In this document: positions 25,934 to 33,043 of the stretch, piece after piece
Numbering within the stretch: position 1 is the stretch's first letter
How the letters are laid out: every line of letters starts with the position of its first letter
Source of the DNA: Hymenobacter aquaticus
GTDB lineage: Bacteria > Bacteroidota > Bacteroidia > Cytophagales > Hymenobacteraceae
Length of the DNA: 64,000 nucleotides
Direction: 5' to 3'
NCBI RefSeq assembly: GCF_004765605.1
Contig: NZ_SRLC01000002.1
Location: forward strand, 682,001-746,000
Made by a program: the position numbers and the translations under genes
Notes under the pieces: generated by a model
Seen by the model: the letters and a program-made list of their open reading frames with translations, nothing else
Database searches by the model: none
What the model was told of the DNA's origin: nothing

Positions 25934-26527
25934 ATGCGTCATCTCCCCGCTCAGTACAGCACAGCCCGCATCGTGCGCGACTACTTCGGGCTTTCCCAAA
26001 CCGCCCTGGCTGGCTATCTGGATGTGTCCCGTGAGCTGCTTTCAGCCGCCGAAACCGGGCGGCGTGAGCTGCCCACCGCTAGCCTGCTCCGTTTGGCCGT
26101 GCTGGCTCAGGCCGTGGGCACTACCGCCGTGCCCGCCGCCGGAGCGGCTACCCCGCCGGCGGCCCCTGAGCTGTTGCCCGTTACGCTGTTGCCGGGGCTG
26201 CGCCCCCTGCTGGCCCGCCACGAAGCCTGCCTGCTCGAAGCCGACCGCCTGCGCCACGCCGCTGCCTTGTTGCTGCGCAAAGCCGAGCAGGCCCGCCGCC
26301 TGCACGCCGTGCTCCCGGCTCTGGCAGCGGCCCTGGATCCGCTGCCCGCCGACGAGCGGCCCCGCCGCTGGCTCACCCAGCTCACCGCCGACGTGGCCCA
26401 CCTGCTGAGTCCCGCCGCCGACGCGCCCCGCGCCCGCCTGGCCGCCCGCGAAGCCGGGCTCCGGGCCGAAGCCGCCTGGATCCGGTCTTATTTTGAGAAT
26501 ATTGCCGCTGATGATGTCTTATTTTGA
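25934..26527 (+). CDS. HTH (XRE-type) regulator with helical C-terminal half
   Basis: 197 residues. Residues ~8-55 are an XRE-type helix-turn-helix (STARIVRDYFGLSQTALAGY, then LDVSRELLSAAETGRRELPT). The rest is Ala/Arg/Leu-rich and helical (EACLLEADRLRHAAALLLRK), likely for dimerisation, ending in WIRSYFENIAADDVLF. The perfect inverted repeat immediately upstream suggests autoregulation. The last codons and stop overlap the first two copies of a 16-base direct repeat. The 26645 gene downstream may be a target or partner. Function otherwise unknown. Confidence 0.82.
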   Translation: MRHLPAQYSTARIVRDYFGLSQTALAGYLDVSRELLSAAETGRRELPTASLLRLAVLAQAVGTTAVPAAGAATPPAAPELLPVTLLPGLRPLLARHEACLLEADRLRHAAALLLRKAEQARRLHAVLPALAAALDPLPADERPRRWLTQLTADVAHLLSPAADAPRARLAAREAGLRAEAAWIRSYFENIAADDVLF

Positions 26528-26562
26528 GAATTTTGCAGAAAATAGCCTCCTATTTTGAGAAT
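26485..26562. repeat. Three direct repeats GTCTTATTTTGAGAAT at exact 31-bp spacing
   Basis: Copies start at 26485, 26516 and 26547; the third differs at two bases (CTCCTATTTTGAGAAT). The first lies inside the HTH gene, the second covers its stop codon and the third precedes the coiled-coil gene. The 15-base spacers are unrelated. TATTTTG in each resembles a -7 box. A period of about three helical turns suits cooperative binding on one face of the DNA. Confidence 0.8.
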
Positions 26563-26644
26563 GTGTTTTATGGAATATGGTTTTGTGCTAGTATTAGAGC
26601 CGTTGGGCAATTCATGTATAGCACTCTCTACTTCCCTTATCTCA

Positions 26645-27067
26645 ATGGCTTACTCCGTTAACAAACTTACTACCCCCGCCCAGTGCGACGCCGTGCTGGC
26701 TCTCATCGCCGAAGAGCGCGAAAATCTCGACCTGCAACAGCGCATCCTCGACAAACGCCGTGGCAACCTCAGCGACGACGTCACGGAAGTAGACGCCGAG
26801 CTGACGGCCAAGCAAACCGAGCTGGCCTCCCTCACCACCCTCATCAACGGCCTGGCCGACGGCGACACCAAAACCGACTACGAGCGGCGCCGGCGCACCC
26901 TAAGCCGCCGCATCACCGAGCTCCAGGACCGGCAGCTCGAATTCAACCCCGTCGCCCTCATCGACCGGGAATTCGACGTGGCCCGCCTCACCAAATCCCT
27001 GGCCGAAGCAGACACCCTCGAAGCCGAGGTCAAGGCCCGCAAAGCCGTCCTCGAAGCCGCCCAGTAG
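26645..27067 (+). CDS. Small coiled-coil protein of unknown function
   Basis: 140 residues from the ATG at 26645 (MAYSVNKLTTPAQCDAVLAL). Most of it is charged heptad-rich helix: EERENLDLQQRILDKRRGNL, DAELTAKQTELASLTTLING, then YERRRRTLSRRITELQDRQL. No signal, no membrane segment, no recognised domain. It follows the HTH gene by 117 bases, behind the three direct repeats, and ends at a strong terminator. Codon use is as GC-rich as the host, so it is not part of the AT-rich island that begins about 150 bases further on. Confidence 0.78.
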   Translation: MAYSVNKLTTPAQCDAVLALIAEERENLDLQQRILDKRRGNLSDDVTEVDAELTAKQTELASLTTLINGLADGDTKTDYERRRRTLSRRITELQDRQLEFNPVALIDREFDVARLTKSLAEADTLEAEVKARKAVLEAAQ

Positions 27068-27102
27068 CCAAGGTTTCTGCCCAACCCATCCGCTACAAGC
27101 CC

Positions 27103-27142
27103 CAACGCCCCCGGCCAGCAGGTCGGGGGCGTTGTGTGTTTT
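27103..27142 (+). terminator. Intrinsic terminator after the coiled-coil gene
   Basis: CAACGCCCCCGGCC (27103-27116) pairs with GGTCGGGGGCGTTG (27121-27134) around AGCA, followed by TGTGTTTT. It marks the left end of host-like composition before the AT-rich island. Confidence 0.8.
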
Positions 27143-27310
27143 AGGGGATTATGGTTCAGCGTTGCCCTCGCCGAAGCGGAAGGGGGACGTATACATAACT
27201 GGTGTATGACCTACATAAGTTACAAGATTGTACCAAGGAAGGAAAGCGTATAAACTTAGTTTATCTTGTAATAGCGTAGTAGCTTTACGAAAACAGTAAA
27301 AAGAGTTTAG

Positions 27311-28609
27311 ATGTCACTTTCATTTGAAAAAGCAAAGGTTTTAAATCCGAAAAGGAGTAGTGATACTACAACTAATCGTGTCAATTGGCATGATTACTAT
27401 GCTGGTTACTCTTCTGAATTTGCTTATGCTATACTAAGTTCAATTGGGCTAAATAAAGAAAGTTTAGTTATGGATCCTTGGAATGGAGCCGGTACAACTA
27501 CACTTGCAGCTAGCGCTATTGGTTACAAATCGGTAGGATTCGACCTTAATCCTGTTCCTGTAATAATAGCTAAAGCGTTTAAAATTAGTTACGGTGAGAA
27601 GCCTAGTATTGTTCCTTTGCTAAGTAAAATAATTAATAAGTTTAAAGTAATCAATATTAAATATGATTCCAATGATCCATTGAGATTATGGTTTAAGGAA
27701 GATTCTTCTTGTTATATTAGGGCTCTTGAGCGTTCAATTCAATATTTTTTGATTCAAGAGCAAAAAGGAAAATATGTGTTTATTAAATCTAATGTTAATT
27801 TAGTGTCCGAAATAGCTGCCTTTTTTTACTTGGCTGTTTTTCGAGTTGTACGGTCGTTAATAGGGCAATTTCAATCTTCTAACCCAACTTGGGTGAAACA
27901 GCCTAAAGATGAACATAGTAAAGTTTCGATTGATAAGAACTCTATTCGTTTAGCGTTCGTGTCAGAAGTTAATGCTATGTTAGAAAATTTTGATCCGGTT
28001 TTTGATAACAGTGCTAATGCTGAGTCTAAGTTATTTATAGGTAACTCACTAAATATACAATGCGAAAAAAATTCTGTTGACTTTGTTTTATCTTCTCCTC
28101 CTTATTGTACTAGAATAGATTATGGTGTGTATACTATGCCAGAACTATGCGTTCTTGGTTTATTTAAAAGTGAATTAGATAATTTGCGTAGGAGCCTAAT
28201 TGGGTCAACTACTGTTCCAAAGAATGCTCCTGCCTCCTCTGTAGAGTGGGGTGAGGTCTGTAATTCGTTTTTGGATGAAGTGAAAAATCATCCATCAATA
28301 TCTTCTGATACATACTACTTGAAAAATCACTTACAGTATTTTGATCTAATGTTTAGTTCTCTGTTGGAAATAAATAGGGTGTTGAAAAAAGGTGGCGCCT
28401 GTACGCTAGTTGTTCAAGACTCTTATTATAAAGATGTTCATAATGATCTTCCTGAAATAATTTCTCAAATGGGGAATAATTTAGGTTGGAGTTTGGCGAT
28501 TAAGAAAGAATTTCCTTCTTTGTTTAATATGTCAGGTGTCAATCCTGGGGTAAAAAGATACCGTAAGCAAACCGATGCGACGGAGAGTGTTCTGGTTTTT
28601 TCAAAATAA
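27311..28609 (+). CDS. DNA amino-methyltransferase-like protein (AT-rich island)
   Basis: 432 residues. The AdoMet-binding motif I is MDPWNGAGTTTLAASA (Asp55), followed by VGFDLNP (motif II type). The catalytic motif IV is SSPPY at 261-265, of the N4-cytosine/N6-adenine class. Between them is ~170 residues of unrecognised sequence in the position of a target-recognition region. A late segment (LEINRVLKKGGACTLVVQDS) is typical of this fold. Base composition is far more AT-rich than the neighbours, a clear sign of transfer. First gene of a tight operon with the DUF262 gene (11-base gap) and the HEPN gene. Likely self-marking, but the target base is unknown. Confidence 0.88.
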   Translation: MSLSFEKAKVLNPKRSSDTTTNRVNWHDYYAGYSSEFAYAILSSIGLNKESLVMDPWNGAGTTTLAASAIGYKSVGFDLNPVPVIIAKAFKISYGEKPSIVPLLSKIINKFKVINIKYDSNDPLRLWFKEDSSCYIRALERSIQYFLIQEQKGKYVFIKSNVNLVSEIAAFFYLAVFRVVRSLIGQFQSSNPTWVKQPKDEHSKVSIDKNSIRLAFVSEVNAMLENFDPVFDNSANAESKLFIGNSLNIQCEKNSVDFVLSSPPYCTRIDYGVYTMPELCVLGLFKSELDNLRRSLIGSTTVPKNAPASSVEWGEVCNSFLDEVKNHPSISSDTYYLKNHLQYFDLMFSSLLEINRVLKKGGACTLVVQDSYYKDVHNDLPEIISQMGNNLGWSLAIKKEFPSLFNMSGVNPGVKRYRKQTDATESVLVFSK

Positions 28610-28620
28610 AATATTAAACA

Positions 28621-29763
28621 ATGTCAAAAAAGACTAATTCTGTCACCGTTCTAAGTGCAGTAGACGCTAAACTTCAAAAAGTTCATACCCAAAGTTTGGA
28701 TCTTTCTTTTAATGAACTATTAGATATGTATGTAAGTGGGGAATTAATAATCAATCCTGATTACCAACGTGTATTTAGATGGTCAGAGGGGGCTCAGTCA
28801 AGATTTATTGAATCTCTGTTATTGGAAATGCCAGTTCCGCCTATCTACGTGGTAGAAGTAAAGGAAGGTAGGTACATGCTCATAGATGGTTTACAGCGCA
28901 TTTCAACATACCTGCATCTGCGAGGAGAACTTAAAGCAAGCCATTTGACTCCTCCAATAAATAAAGGGGATGTTTTGAAATTGGTGGATTGTGACATCGT
29001 GGAGGAACTTAACGGAATGACTTTTGATACTTTGGGTGTTGCGTTGCAAATTAGACTGAAGAGGGCTTTTGTTAGAGTAGAAGTCGTTAGAAAAGGCAGT
29101 GATAAGAAGTTTAAATATCATATGTTTAAGAGATTGAATACTGGTGGAGAATTGCTTACTGGGCAGCAACTTAGAAACTGCACTATACGGCTGTTGGATG
29201 ATAAGTTTAATGATTTTATTATTAAATTAAGTACTAAAGACGAATTTGTGACTTGTATAGACTCAATAACTTATGAACAGAGGTTGGGGGCCTTTGATCA
29301 AGAATTAGTTTTACGATTTTTTGCTCTTAAAAATGACATAACCTCATTCAAGCATGATGTTGCTGATTTCTTAACCGATTATATGGAGAAAGTTGCCGAG
29401 TCTAATGATAAGAGTTTTTTTGTGTACAAAGATGAGGAAAAGATTTTTGTGAAAACCTTTTCTATATTTTACAATACTCTAGGAGATTACAGTTTTGGGC
29501 AGGTTAATAAAGGTGCAATTACTCGTGGGTTTGGGGTATATCAATTTGAAGCATTGTCTGTAGGTATACAGCCTTATATAGATAAAATAGACCTAAAAAG
29601 CAAGAAGCAATTAGAGGATATTTCTCAGAAAATACGTCAAATAAAGCTTGATCCTACATTCGTTTCCTTAACTACAGGTGGTGGTAAAAATTCTCCCGGA
29701 CTTTTAAGGAAGCGTATTCAATTTGTTGTTGAGGAATTGAAAAGCTTTTTCAGTGCGATATGA
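28621..29763 (+). CDS. DUF262 (GmrS-like ParB/nuclease-fold) protein
   Basis: 380 residues. The N-terminal DUF262 domain is complete: IINPDYQRVFRWSEGAQSRF with FIESLLLEMPVPPIYV, the DGLQR motif at 89-93, and FKRLNTGGELLTGQQLRN. DUF262 is the NTP-using half of the GmrSD type IV restriction enzymes and of several defence systems. No C-terminal DUF1524 HNH domain is visible, so the usual GmrD nuclease is missing here. It shares an ATGA overlap with the HEPN gene, suggesting coupled synthesis. AT-rich like its neighbours. Confidence 0.9.
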   Translation: MSKKTNSVTVLSAVDAKLQKVHTQSLDLSFNELLDMYVSGELIINPDYQRVFRWSEGAQSRFIESLLLEMPVPPIYVVEVKEGRYMLIDGLQRISTYLHLRGELKASHLTPPINKGDVLKLVDCDIVEELNGMTFDTLGVALQIRLKRAFVRVEVVRKGSDKKFKYHMFKRLNTGGELLTGQQLRNCTIRLLDDKFNDFIIKLSTKDEFVTCIDSITYEQRLGAFDQELVLRFFALKNDITSFKHDVADFLTDYMEKVAESNDKSFFVYKDEEKIFVKTFSIFYNTLGDYSFGQVNKGAITRGFGVYQFEALSVGIQPYIDKIDLKSKKQLEDISQKIRQIKLDPTFVSLTTGGGKNSPGLLRKRIQFVVEELKSFFSAI

Positions 29764-30452
29764 TAGCTGACGATTTAATAGCCGAGTTGGAGTTTGATAT
29801 AGAGTGGAGGTTTGACGAAATTAGGTTCTATCATAATATAATAGCTAGGTTAAGTGATAATGGTGAAAAAATGCGGATGCGTAGAGCTGTAATCGTAATG
29901 CTATATGCACACTTTGAAGGGTTTGCAAAGTTTGCATTTCAGGTTTATGTGAAGTTTATTAATATATCTAACGTAAAAGGCCGAGATGTCGTGTATCCTG
30001 TGCTTGCTGCTAGTATAATGAAAGAAATAAAGGGGTTAAATAATTTGAATCAAAAATCTCCAATATTTAGAAATGAATCTCCAGAGGATACTGATTTGCA
30101 TCTTCTGGCTAGAAGTATAGAATTCGTTGAAAGGCTTGGTGAATTAAGTGAAAGGTGTATTAATTTGAAAGAAGATGATGTCGTGAATACCGAATCAAAT
30201 CTTACTCCTGTTGTTATGAGAAAGATATTATTTAGGCTAGGTTTTCCATATAATGATTTATCAAGCGTTGAAAGTAGTATTCAAAAACTACTAGGTTTTC
30301 GGAATGCTATTGCTCATGGAAAGATGAGAGAAGGAATAGAAGCTAGTGTGTATGAAAAGATACATCAAGATGTCTTTGCGCTAATTAATGCAGTTAAGAG
30401 AAAAGTAAGTGCCGCAATAATGGGTTCAGAATTTCTGAAAACGGCAACGTAA
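29760..30452 (+). CDS. HEPN nuclease, MAE_28990/MAE_18760-like
   Basis: 230 residues, helical. It starts with the family's typical region (EFDIEWRFDEIRFYHNIIAR) and RRAVIVMLYAHFEGFAKFAF, and ends with the HEPN RNase motif RNAIAH (Arg181-x4-His186) within GFRNAIAHGKM. HEPN proteins of this kind are usually RNA-cleaving toxins in defence systems. Its ATG overlaps the stop of the DUF262 gene (ATGA). I infer that it is the effector of the three-gene operon. Family placement is by recall of the motif pattern. Confidence 0.85.
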   Translation: MIADDLIAELEFDIEWRFDEIRFYHNIIARLSDNGEKMRMRRAVIVMLYAHFEGFAKFAFQVYVKFINISNVKGRDVVYPVLAASIMKEIKGLNNLNQKSPIFRNESPEDTDLHLLARSIEFVERLGELSERCINLKEDDVVNTESNLTPVVMRKILFRLGFPYNDLSSVESSIQKLLGFRNAIAHGKMREGIEASVYEKIHQDVFALINAVKRKVSAAIMGSEFLKTAT

Positions 30453-30461
30453 AATATAGTG

Positions 30462-30495
30462 TTGAAACATGGTCTAGGTAATGACCATGTTTCAA
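30462..30495 (+). terminator. Hairpin after the HEPN gene
   Basis: TTGAAACATGGTC (30462-30474) and its perfect complement (30483-30495) flank an 8-base loop. No T run follows. It may end the island operon. Confidence 0.55.
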
Positions 30496-30511
30496 TCCTC
30501 AAGCACTCTCT

Positions 30512-30690
30512 CTACACTCCCGCCTTCTCCTCACCGCCCAGCTCACTCAGAATCTGCTTCGCCGCGCCCACGCTTTTCACCTCCTCGATGCTGATGATGA
30601 GCTGTTCCTTGCGCTCCTTCATGGAGGCGGAGCGGGGGTGGGTCTGGATGTAGTTGAGGATGTTGCCGAACTGGTCGCCCTAGAAGTAAG
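30512..30690 (-). pseudogene. Relic 1 of the mfd 3' end
   Basis: On the minus strand this reads as the last ~59 codons of mfd with its own stop (TAG at 30512-30514), ending GGEEKAGV. By hand I count about 16 mismatches and no gaps against 35275-35453 of the intact gene, many at third positions. An internal stop has arisen (AYF-stop-GDQFG, TAG at 30680-30682). Homology stops abruptly after 30690. It lies between the HEPN and ATPase cassettes. The similarity suggests a copy from a related strain, not a recent local duplication. Confidence 0.9.
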
Positions 30691-30768
30691 CATTTAGCCG
30701 GGCTTCGGGCACCATACCCACATTCCGGCCCAACCCGCGTACTTTGTGGCAAATCCTTGCTTTGCCTT

Positions 30769-32025
30769 ATGCCTGACTCTGCCGCGGCCCCTGGTTTTCC
30801 TCGCCTCACCTACCTGCGCATCAAGAACTACCGCGCCCTGCGCGACGTGGAGCTGCGCGACCTGACGCCGCTGACGGTGTTTATCGGGCCGAATGGGAGC
30901 GGGAAGTCCACGGTGCTGGATGCGCTGGCCTTTCTGGCCGAGGCGGTGAGCGGGAATTTGCAGCAGGCCTGGGAGAAGCGGAACCGGTTTGCCGGCATGC
31001 GCACGCGGGGGCAGGAGGGGGCTATTGAGTTTGAGGTAAAAATCTCTCTCGATTCTGGAGAAATATTGACCTATGTATTTCAAGTAGATGAAAGAGACGG
31101 TTTAGTGTGGGTTACGGATGAAGTGCTACATGTCGGTTTTCAGGATGAGGGGGTGAAAATATTCTATCTTGATGAGTCAGCCTTTTCGAGAACAACTCTT
31201 GGAAGATCAAATATTTATAGAAGCGAAAAACTCACGGATATAGGCATTACAAAAACATCGGCTTTAGAGTCTTTACTACTACTTCGAAGTCGGACAGGAG
31301 AATACTACCAGATAGCACATCAACTTGGTTTAGAGCCATCTTTTGAAGTTATATTCTCACAAATCCTCACCTCCTACCGCTACATCCACCTCACCGACGA
31401 CCACCTGAAGGGCTACTCCGATGCCGGGCCGCGGGAGAAGCTGTCGGCCAACGGGGACAACCTGCCCAACGTGCTGTATTACCTGCACACCCGGCACCCG
31501 GCGGCGCTGGCCCGCGTCACGGAGAAGCTGCGGCGCTGGGTGCCGGGGCTGGCCGACGTGGTGCCGGAAATTACCTCGGATGAGCGGCTGCTGCTGCGCT
31601 TCCGGGATGCGCCGTTTGAGAAGCCCCTGCCGGCCCAGTATATGTCGGACGGCACGATGCGGCTGGCGGCGCTGCTCACGCTGCTCTACGAGCCGCAGGC
31701 TACCGGGCTGCTGGGCATCGAGGAGCCGGAAAACGAGCTGCACCCGCGCCTGCTGGCCCGGCTGGCCGAGGAGCTGGTGGCGGCCACCGCGACGCGGCAG
31801 CTGCTGGTGGCTACCCACTCGCCCTTGCTGCTGGATGCCCTGGAGCCCGAGCAGGTCTGGATTCTGCACCGGGGCGCGGATGGCTACACCCGGGCCACGC
31901 GCACGGCCGATATTGCGCAGGTGAAGGAGGCGGTGGCGGATGGCTCGCCGCTGGGCTACCTCTGGACCAGCAACTTCTTCCGCCTCGGCGACCCGCTGGC
32001 CCCCCTTACCTCAGCCGACCGGTAG
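30769..32025 (+). CDS. AAA-type ATPase (OLD/ABC-like, COG4637-type)
   Basis: 418 residues from the ATG at 30769. Walker A is IGPNGSGKST (39-48), the ABC-like signature region is YMSDGTMRLAALLTLLYEP, Walker B is LLGIEEPENELHP and the switch His is in LLVATHSPLLLDAL. Such stand-alone ATPases pair with TOPRIM-type nucleases in defence systems. Residues ~88-200 are coded by DNA much richer in A/T than both ends of the gene, so the gene is a mosaic. The downstream gene starts one base after the stop, so the two form an operon. Confidence 0.9.
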   Translation: MPDSAAAPGFPRLTYLRIKNYRALRDVELRDLTPLTVFIGPNGSGKSTVLDALAFLAEAVSGNLQQAWEKRNRFAGMRTRGQEGAIEFEVKISLDSGEILTYVFQVDERDGLVWVTDEVLHVGFQDEGVKIFYLDESAFSRTTLGRSNIYRSEKLTDIGITKTSALESLLLLRSRTGEYYQIAHQLGLEPSFEVIFSQILTSYRYIHLTDDHLKGYSDAGPREKLSANGDNLPNVLYYLHTRHPAALARVTEKLRRWVPGLADVVPEITSDERLLLRFRDAPFEKPLPAQYMSDGTMRLAALLTLLYEPQATGLLGIEEPENELHPRLLARLAEELVAATATRQLLVATHSPLLLDALEPEQVWILHRGADGYTRATRTADIAQVKEAVADGSPLGYLWTSNFFRLGDPLAPLTSADR

Positions 32026-32026
32026 G

Positions 32027-32629
32027 ATGCACATCGAGTTTCTGCTGGAAGAAGAATCGGCCAAGGCCGCCCTGGATCTGCTGTTGCCCAGGCTGCTGCC
32101 GGCCGGGGTGACGTGGTGGTGCCATTTTCACCGGGGCAAAACCGACCTGCTGCACCGCTTGCCCGGCCGGCTGAAAACCTACGCCCGGCAGTTGGCCGGC
32201 CAGCCCGATTTGCGGGTGGTGATTCTGATGGATGCCGATACGGACTGCCGGCGGGCGAAGGCCGAGCTGGAGAAGATGGTAGCCGACGCGGGCCTGCTAA
32301 CCAAAGCCACGGCGGCCGGGCGGCCTTACCATATTCTTACCCGGCTGGCGGTGCAGGAGCTGGAAGCCTGGTTTCTCGGCGACCGGGACGCTATTCGGGC
32401 GGCCTACCCCCGGGTCCGGCCCCAGCACTTCAGCGGCCTGCCCCCCGACCCGGATACCATAGCCGACACCTGGGAAACGCTGTTGCGGGTGTTGCAAAAG
32501 GCCGATGCCGGGGCCACGAAAGGAAAAATACGGTGGGCCGAAACCATTGCCCCGCACCTGGAGCCAGCCCGGAATAAGTCGGCCAGCTTTCAGGTTTTCC
32601 GGCAGGGGCTGGCGGCGTTATCGGCGTAA
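32027..32629 (+). CDS. DUF4276-like protein, probable TOPRIM fold
   Basis: 200 residues. The N-terminus has the acidic start HIEFLLEEESAKAALD, in the place of the TOPRIM Glu, and VVILMDADTDCRRAK at 64-78 supplies a DxDxD acidic cluster (Asp69, 71, 73). AVQELEAWFLGD is characteristic of DUF4276 proteins. The ATPase stop and this ATG are one base apart. By analogy with ATPase/TOPRIM pairs such as PARIS or OLD/Gabija-type systems, it may be the nuclease effector. Assignment to DUF4276 is from pattern recall. Confidence 0.8.
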   Translation: MHIEFLLEEESAKAALDLLLPRLLPAGVTWWCHFHRGKTDLLHRLPGRLKTYARQLAGQPDLRVVILMDADTDCRRAKAELEKMVADAGLLTKATAAGRPYHILTRLAVQELEAWFLGDRDAIRAAYPRVRPQHFSGLPPDPDTIADTWETLLRVLQKADAGATKGKIRWAETIAPHLEPARNKSASFQVFRQGLAALSA

Positions 32630-32655
32630 GAAAAGCCGCCCGCCCGTCAGCCCGT

Positions 32656-32850
32656 CATGCTGAGCGCAGCGGAGCGGAATCGAAGCATCTCTACCGCTTC
32701 GTCGCAACGGTATAGGATTACTACCGCGGTAGAGATGCTTCGGCTTCGCGGACGCCAGATCAGGCATGACGTTCTGTTCCCAACAACGTCAGCACGCGAG
32801 ATTCCTCGGACTCTGCTTCATGCGCAGAATGCTCGGAATGACGTTCTGTT
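32656..32850. repeat. Dispersed intergenic element with a 17-bp inverted repeat
   Basis: CGAAGCATCTCTACCGC (32681-32697) and its complement (32726-32742) form a stem. The flanks carry CATGCTGAGCGCAGCGGAGC to the left and, to the right, GCATGACGTTCTGTT (32764-32778) and GGAATGACGTTCTGTTTGCC (32836-32855), so the right part contains a direct repeat about 72 bases apart. The sequence style matches the stretch near 24706-24740. Confidence 0.7.
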
Positions 32851-32871
32851 TGCCCGGCTGCTGCCCGGCTG

Positions 32872-32976
32872 CTACAGGCCCACCTCCTCCTCGCTGCCCA
32901 GCGCGCTCAGGATTCGCATGGCGGCGCCTGCGCTTTTCACCTCCTCGCTGCTGAGCTGTTTCTTGCGCTCCTTCAT
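32872..32976 (-). pseudogene. Relic 2 of the mfd 3' end
   Basis: Minus-strand reading is MKERKKQLSSEEVKSAGAAM followed by RILSALGSEEEVGL and a TAG stop at 32872-32874, matching the last 36 codons of mfd (MKERKEQLIISIDEVKSVGA and so on). Relative to mfd two codons are missing. It is more diverged than relic 1. It closes the ATPase/TOPRIM cassette on its right side; the next cassette's promoter starts ~20 bases later. Confidence 0.88.
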
Positions 32977-32998
32977 ACCGACAGAAAGGAACTACAAG

Positions 32999-33006
32999 TA
33001 CCTTTG
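32999..33006 (+). promoter_or_regulatory. Candidate -7 box of the third TonB-like gene
   Basis: TACCTTTG matches TAnnTTTG and lies 37 bases before the ATG at 33044. No clear -33 TTTG is visible. Confidence 0.4.
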
Positions 33007-33043
33007 GCTACGGTAGCAGTTAGCTACTGCATACCTATCTGTC

